The notes beneath the pieces are model-generated. The model was not told the DNA's origin and ran no database searches. It worked only from the letters and a program-made list of their open reading frames with translations. A stretch of DNA of 35,747 bases, taken from the NCBI RefSeq assembly GCF_016428645.1, contig NZ_JAELXW010000107.1, forward strand, positions 1-35,747. The letters are read 5' to 3'. The position numbers were made by a program, and so were the translations under genes. Origin of the DNA: Glycomyces salinus. Lineage in GTDB: Bacteria > Actinomycetota > Actinomycetes > Mycobacteriales > Micromonosporaceae. Positions 32,489 through 35,747 of the stretch are shown here, piece after piece. How positions within the stretch are numbered: position 1 is the stretch's first letter; each line of letters begins with the position of its first letter.

Positions 32489-33237
32489 GCCTTCGGACCT
32501 CCGGCGACGTAGAGGACCTGCCCGGAGACGAATCCGGCCTCCTCGGAGCAGAAGAAGGCGACGGCGGCGGCGATGTCCTCGGGCTGTCCGACGCGGCCGA
32601 CCGGGGCCTCCTTCGCGGCGGCGGAGAGGAAATCGTCGAAGGGGACGCCGATCCTCTCGGCGGTCGCCTTGGTCATCTCGGTCTGGATGAAGCCGGGCGC
32701 GACGGCGTTGGCGGTGACGCCGAACCTGCCGAGCTCGATCGAGAGGGTCTTGGTGAAGCCCTGCATCCCGGCCTTGGCCGCGGCGTAGTTGGCCTGCCCC
32801 CGGTTGCCGAGCGCGGAGGTGCTCGAGAGGTTGACGATGCGGCCCCAGCCGGCGTCGACCATGCTCGACTGGACGGCCTTGGACATGAGGAACGCGCCGC
32901 GCAGGTGGACGCCGAGGACGGCGTCCCAGTCGTCGGGGGTCATCTTGAACAGCAGGTTGTCGCGGAGGATTCCGGCGTTGTTGACCAGGATGGCGGGCTC
33001 GCCGAGTTCGGTGCGGACGCGGGCCACGGCCGCCTCGACCGAATCGGCGTCGGCGACGTCCACGCCGACCGGGAGTGCGCGGCCGCCGTCGGCGGCGATG
33101 GACTCGGCGGTGGCCGCGGCCTGGTCTTCGGCGAGGTCGAGGACGGCGACGGCGTGCCCGTCGGCGGCGAGGCGGCGGGCGGTGGCGGCACCGATGCCGC
33201 GGGCGGCGCCGGTGACGACGGCGGTCCGTGGAGTCAT
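32485..33237 (-). CDS. FabG-like SDR, probable (R)-3-hydroxyacyl-CoA dehydrogenase
   Basis: A 250-residue classical SDR: TGAARGIG cofactor loop, NNAGILRDNLLFKM, catalytic NLSSTSALGN and YAAAKAGMQG, and ending VSGQVLYVAGGPKA. The NNAGILRD and GVTANAVAPGFIQTEMT stretches are typical of FabG/FabG4-type enzymes. Given its tight coupling with a MaoC hydratase and the thiolase across the terminator, oxidation of (R)-3-hydroxyacyl-CoA is more likely than fatty acid synthesis. AAAGGACC precedes ATG 33237. Confidence 0.9.
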   Translation of the reverse strand: MTPRTAVVTGAARGIGAATARRLAADGHAVAVLDLAEDQAAATAESIAADGGRALPVGVDVADADSVEAAVARVRTELGEPAILVNNAGILRDNLLFKMTPDDWDAVLGVHLRGAFLMSKAVQSSMVDAGWGRIVNLSSTSALGNRGQANYAAAKAGMQGFTKTLSIELGRFGVTANAVAPGFIQTEMTKATAERIGVPFDDFLSAAAKEAPVGRVGQPEDIAAAVAFFCSEEAGFVSGQVLYVAGGPKA

Positions 33238-33273
33238 TGCGGGTCCTTTCGGTGGCAGGTTGCTTCGGTTCGG

Positions 33274-34371
33274 TCAGAAGACGATGAGCTGGCGGAGCGC
33301 CTCGCCTGAGGCGAGGCTGTCGAGGGCGGCGGGGAGGTCGTCGAGCCCGATGCGGTCGGAGACGAGCCGGTCGAGCGGCAGGTCCCCGGCCCGCCAGAGG
33401 TCCGCGTAGCGGGGGATGTCGCGGCCGGGCACGGCCGAGCCGAGGTAGGAGCCGATGACGGTGCGGGCCTCGGCGGTGAGGGTGAGCGGGGCGATGCTCG
33501 CCCGCGCGTCGGGGCCGGGGAGTCCGACGGTGACGGTGGTGCCCCCGGGCGCGGTGAGGGCGTAGGCGGTCTCGAAGGCGCGGGCCGAACCGGCGGCTTC
33601 GACGGCGACCGGCACGCGGACTCCGGCCGCCGCGGCCTCGTCCGGCGTGTAGGCGGCCGCCGCGCCCAGGCTCCGCGCCAGCTCCAGCTTGGACCGGACG
33701 GCGTCGACGCCGACGACCTCGTGGCCGAGGGCCGCCGCGACCAGGAGCGCGGCCATGCCGACTCCGCCGAGGCCGACGACGGCCACGGTCTGCCCCGGTT
33801 CGGGGCGTCCGGCGTTGACGACCGCGCCGCCGCCGGTGAGGACGGCGCATCCCAGCAGGGCGGCGATGTCGGGCGGCACGTCGTCGTCGATCGCGACCAC
33901 GGAGGTGGCGGAGACGACCGCGTGCGTGGCGAAGGCGCTGACGCCGAGGTGGTGGTTGACCCTCTCGCCGCCGCGGCGGAGCCGGACGGCGCCGCCGACG
34001 AGCGTCCCGGCCGCGTTGGCGGCGCCGCCGACCGTGCAGGGCAGCCGCCCGTCGGTGCCGCACGCCTCGCATGCGCCGCAGCGGGGGAGGAACGTCATGA
34101 CCACGCGCCGCCCGACCGCCGTCGCGGTCCCGGGCCCGGCCTGCACGACGATCCCGGCGGCCTCGTGGCCCAGCAGCATCGGAGTGGGCCGGACCCGGTT
34201 GCCGTCCACCACCGACAGATCGGAGTGGCACAGCCCGGCCGCCTCGATCCGGACCAGCAGTTCGCCCGGTCCGGGCGCTTCGAGTTCGAGCGGGCCGACG
34301 GTGGTCGGCCGTGAGTCCGCGAACGGGGCAGGGGCGCCGCAGCGCTCCAGTACGGCACCGGTGATCTGCAC
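33274..34371 (-). CDS. Zinc-dependent alcohol dehydrogenase (MDR family)
   Basis: A 365-residue Zn-alcohol dehydrogenase. GTG 34371 is chosen: GAGGAG lies 8 bases upstream and MQITGAVLERCGAPAPF is a normal start, while the more upstream TTG 34401 falls at the likely -10 (TATGCT, 34407-34402). Catalytic zinc residues are Cys in GLCHSDLSVVDG, His in LLGHEAAGIV and Cys in GCAVLTGGGAV; the structural zinc lobe is RCGACEACGTDGRLPC. The cofactor motif is VVGLGGVGMAALL. The type resembles mycobacterial class III-like/aryl-alcohol dehydrogenases. It leads the leftward operon under candidate operator 4 and may oxidise an alcohol precursor of the acid. Confidence 0.9.
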   Translation of the reverse strand: MQITGAVLERCGAPAPFADSRPTTVGPLELEAPGPGELLVRIEAAGLCHSDLSVVDGNRVRPTPMLLGHEAAGIVVQAGPGTATAVGRRVVMTFLPRCGACEACGTDGRLPCTVGGAANAAGTLVGGAVRLRRGGERVNHHLGVSAFATHAVVSATSVVAIDDDVPPDIAALLGCAVLTGGGAVVNAGRPEPGQTVAVVGLGGVGMAALLVAAALGHEVVGVDAVRSKLELARSLGAAAAYTPDEAAAAGVRVPVAVEAAGSARAFETAYALTAPGGTTVTVGLPGPDARASIAPLTLTAEARTVIGSYLGSAVPGRDIPRYADLWRAGDLPLDRLVSDRIGLDDLPAALDSLASGEALRQLIVF

Positions 34372-34404
34372 GGCGACCTCCTCGTCGTCGGGTACGACCA
34401 AAGC

Positions 34405-34422
34405 ATACCGACTGACCGGTAT
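34405..34422. promoter_or_regulatory. Candidate TetR operator 4 at the leftward operon promoter
   Basis: ATACCG-ACTGAC-CGGTAT has perfect 6-bp arms (7 bp counting the flanking C/G at 34404 and 34423). It overlaps a good minus-strand -10, TATGCT (34407-34402), 30-odd bases before GTG 34371. Confidence 0.7.
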
Positions 34423-34458
34423 GTAGCGCTACCCGGTGCCCCCGCGATCCGCGACGCG

Positions 34459-34491
34459 AAAGCGGCCGCGGGCGTTCGCGCCCGCGGCCGC
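34459..34491 (-). terminator. Intrinsic terminator after the lectin remnant
   Basis: GCGGCCGCGGGCG (34462-34474), loop TTCG, CGCCCGCGGCCGC (34479-34491): a perfect 13-bp stem; on the minus strand it is followed by TTT (34461-34459). It begins 11 bases beyond the final stop of the lectin pseudogene. Confidence 0.8.
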
Positions 34492-34502
34492 CGCTCGTCC
34501 GA

Positions 34503-34838
34503 TCAGGACGGCAGGTTCCACACCTGCGTCCACTGGCCGTTGCAGTCGTAGATCTGCAGCTTCGTGCCGTCGGCGGTATCGCCCTCGGGCAGGTCGAGGC
34601 AGCGGCCCGACTACGGGTTCAGCAGCGAGCCGTCGTCCTGCGGCGTCCACTGCTGGGCGCCCGATCCGTTGCACTCCCACAGCTGCACCGGCGTGAAGTT
34701 CGCCGCGCCCTGCGCGTCCACGTCCAGGCACTTGCCCATCGAGCGGATCGTGCCGTCGCCGCCGACCGACCAGTCCTGGCCGCTGGCGACCCCGCAGGTC
34801 CACAGCTGCGCCCCGTTGCCGTTCTCCGAGGCGTTCGG
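34503..34838 (-). pseudogene. Ricin-type beta-trefoil lectin domain remnant with nonsense codon
   Basis: The minus-strand frame shows ricin-B lectin repeats: ENGNGAQLWTCGVASGQDW, MGKCLDVDAQG, TPVQLWECNGSGAQQW, then LLNP and a TAG at 34613-34611. Past the TAG the frame continues SGRCLDLPEG, GTKLQIYDCNGQWTQVW and NLPS to TGA 34505-34503, which is the natural end of the trefoil. CAG (Gln) to TAG is the simplest explanation. The N-terminal side is also lost: homology begins near 34838, inside the first trefoil repeat, and any secretion signal or catalytic domain is absent. Such domains usually end secreted glycosidases. Upstream minus-strand sequence to 35057 is open but reads as antisense of another fragment. 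Confidence 0.75.
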
Positions 34839-35154
34839 GCTCGACGTGCGGGTCTCCCACCACGGGTCCGAGTCCGTCTCCTGGGCCGTCCACGCCGCCT
34901 GGGTCGCGGCCGGTTCGCCCGTCGACCGCCCGGCGCCGCAGCCGGACGCGACGTCGGCGCCGCTGAAGGCCGAACCGTTCCGGCTCTCGCAGCCGGTGAC
35001 GATCACGGTCCCGCCCCAAGAGGGCCCGGCGCGGCTGCTCCTGTGGCTGGCCGACACCGAGGGCCGGGTCGCGGCCCGCGCATTCCTCGCCGCTCAGGAC
35101 GGAACCGCGGCTACCGGCCGGCCTCCAGTGCCGCGTCGAGGATGCGGGCCTTGA
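34838..35154 (+). pseudogene. Possible C-terminal remnant of a glycosidase-like beta-sandwich protein
   Basis: From about 34838 to 35103 the plus strand has almost exclusively G or C at third positions and reads as a beta-sandwich tail: FGLDVRVSHHGSESVSWAVH, AEPFRLSQPVTITVPP, then ARLLLWLADTEGRVAARAFL. The pattern resembles the C-terminal domain of GH2-type glycosidases, but I am not certain. The start and the rest of the protein are missing, with the breakpoint coinciding with that of the minus-strand lectin remnant. The frame runs on to TGA at 35152-35154, overlapping the end of the ROK gene, so its original stop may also be lost. Confidence 0.35.
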
Positions 35155-35747
35155 GGCGGGCGTAGGCCGAGTCCAGGACCCCGATGGCCACGGCGTCGCC
35201 GTCGACCGCCGAGGGCAGGACGCGCTCCCCGAAGCGCCCGGCCGCGGCCCGGACGTGTCCGATCAGGATTTCTCCACCGGCGGCGGCGACCTCTCCGGCC
35301 AGGACGATCCGGGGCGGGTCGATCAGGCACCCCAGTATCCGGACGGCCGCCGCGGCACGGTCGGCGAATTCGTCCAGGAACGCCCCCGCGCCGCGTTCGA
35401 CCGCCGCTGCCATGATCGCCGCCGCGTCGCGGCCGCCGATGCCGTGCGCGCGGCCGAGCTCGGCCACGGCCGGCGCGCCGAGCCAATCCTGGAAGGTCGG
35501 GTCGTCGGGGCCGGAGCGGTCGGCGAAGGCCGGGATGTAGCCGAGTTCCCCGGCGGCCCCGCGATCGCCGATGAGCAGGCCCTGGCCCATGTCGATGCCG
35601 ACGCCGATGCCCTCGCGGCCGAGCCAGAGCACCGCGAGGCCGCCGGTCACGTCCGGGTTGCGCCGCTCGGCCACGGTCGCGGCGTTGACGTCGTTGTGGA
35701 CCTCGATCGATGCGCGCAGCCGCTCGGCCAGAGCGGTGCGCGGCCGC
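35111..35747 (-). CDS. ROK-family protein, C-terminal part (cut by window edge)
   Basis: At least 212 residues of the ROK (repressor/ORF/kinase) domain are present, ending at TAG 35111. The frame is open through the right edge, so the internal GTG at 35674 is not the true start. Recognisable are EVHNDVNAATVAERR, LAVLWLGREGIGVGIDMGQG with LLIGDRGAAGELGYIP, and RIVLAGEVAAAGGEIL. The Cys-rich zinc motif (CxCGxxGCxE) that normally follows GELGH is absent: the sequence goes GELGYIPAFADRSGPDDPTF. Whether an N-terminal helix-turn-helix (NagC/XylR-type repressor) or a sugar kinase precedes cannot be told; zinc-less members are often regulators. A sugar-linked role fits the adjacent glycosidase and lectin fragments. 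Confidence 0.85.
   Translation of the reverse strand, partial: RPRTALAERLRASIEVHNDVNAATVAERRNPDVTGGLAVLWLGREGIGVGIDMGQGLLIGDRGAAGELGYIPAFADRSGPDDPTFQDWLGAPAVAELGRAHGIGGRDAAAIMAAAVERGAGAFLDEFADRAAAAVRILGCLIDPPRIVLAGEVAAAGGEILIGHVRAAAGRFGERVLPSAVDGDAVAIGVLDSAYARLKARILDAALEAGR

Noticed and set aside
33274..34401. Alcohol dehydrogenase start at TTG 34401
   Set aside because: That codon overlaps the -10 beside the TetR palindrome, and GTG 34371 has a proper ribosome-binding site and a family-like N-terminus.

Overview
The window is high-GC, densely coded DNA with strong G/C preference at third codon positions, frequent GTG starts and 1-8 nt gene overlaps. Gene content (vanHAX-type glycopeptide resistance genes, a PimB-type mannosyltransferase, tetritol catabolism, a ricin-type lectin) points to an Actinomycetota chromosome, probably a soil or filamentous lineage. 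I cannot fix the genus. I found no rRNA, tRNA, CRISPR array or intact insertion sequence.

Bases 1-6600 are a cell-envelope/resistance zone in visible decay. It holds the tail of an unrecognised Pro/Glu-rich protein, a broken pimB-like gene (internal in-frame deletion plus a TGA), an intact murF, a small YnfA/UPF0060 membrane protein, a frameshifted remnant beside a well-preserved MerR-type promoter, and a vanH-vanA-vanX operon. In that operon vanH has lost about 75 codons, vanA lacks one base, and only vanX looks intact. A strong terminator closes it.

Bases 6600-17221 form one apparent operon for uptake and breakdown of a four-carbon polyol such as erythritol or threitol: Zn-dehydrogenase, DUF2291 protein, RbsA/RbsC/RbsB-type ABC importer, DAK-type tetrulose kinase, RpiB-like and TpiA-like isomerases, DeoR regulator and a second Zn-dehydrogenase. 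The expected route is polyol to L-erythrulose to L-erythrulose-1-P to D-erythrulose-4-P to D-erythrose-4-P. A consensus-like promoter and A+T-rich dyads precede the first gene.

Bases 17222-34430 look like one regulon for an organic acid: SDR, TetR, quinone-oxidoreductase-like MDR and SDR; a five-gene Liv-type ABC importer; an APH-fold kinase overlapping an ACAD11-type acyl-CoA dehydrogenase; acyl-CoA ligase; thioesterase; a second acyl-CoA dehydrogenase; thiolase; and, converging from the right, MaoC hydratase, SDR and Zn-alcohol dehydrogenase. Four promoter regions carry the same 18-bp palindrome (ATACCG-N6-CGGTAT type), the best candidate operator for the encoded TetR. The kinase/ACAD11 pair resembles the levulinate (Lva) pathway and mammalian ACAD10/11, so the likely substrate class is 4-hydroxy or 4-oxo acids. 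This is the most interesting system in the window.

Bases 34430-35747 contain a rearrangement scar, where a ricin-lectin remnant (minus strand) and a glycosidase-like C-terminal remnant (plus strand) meet head to head, followed by a ROK-family gene cut by the window edge.
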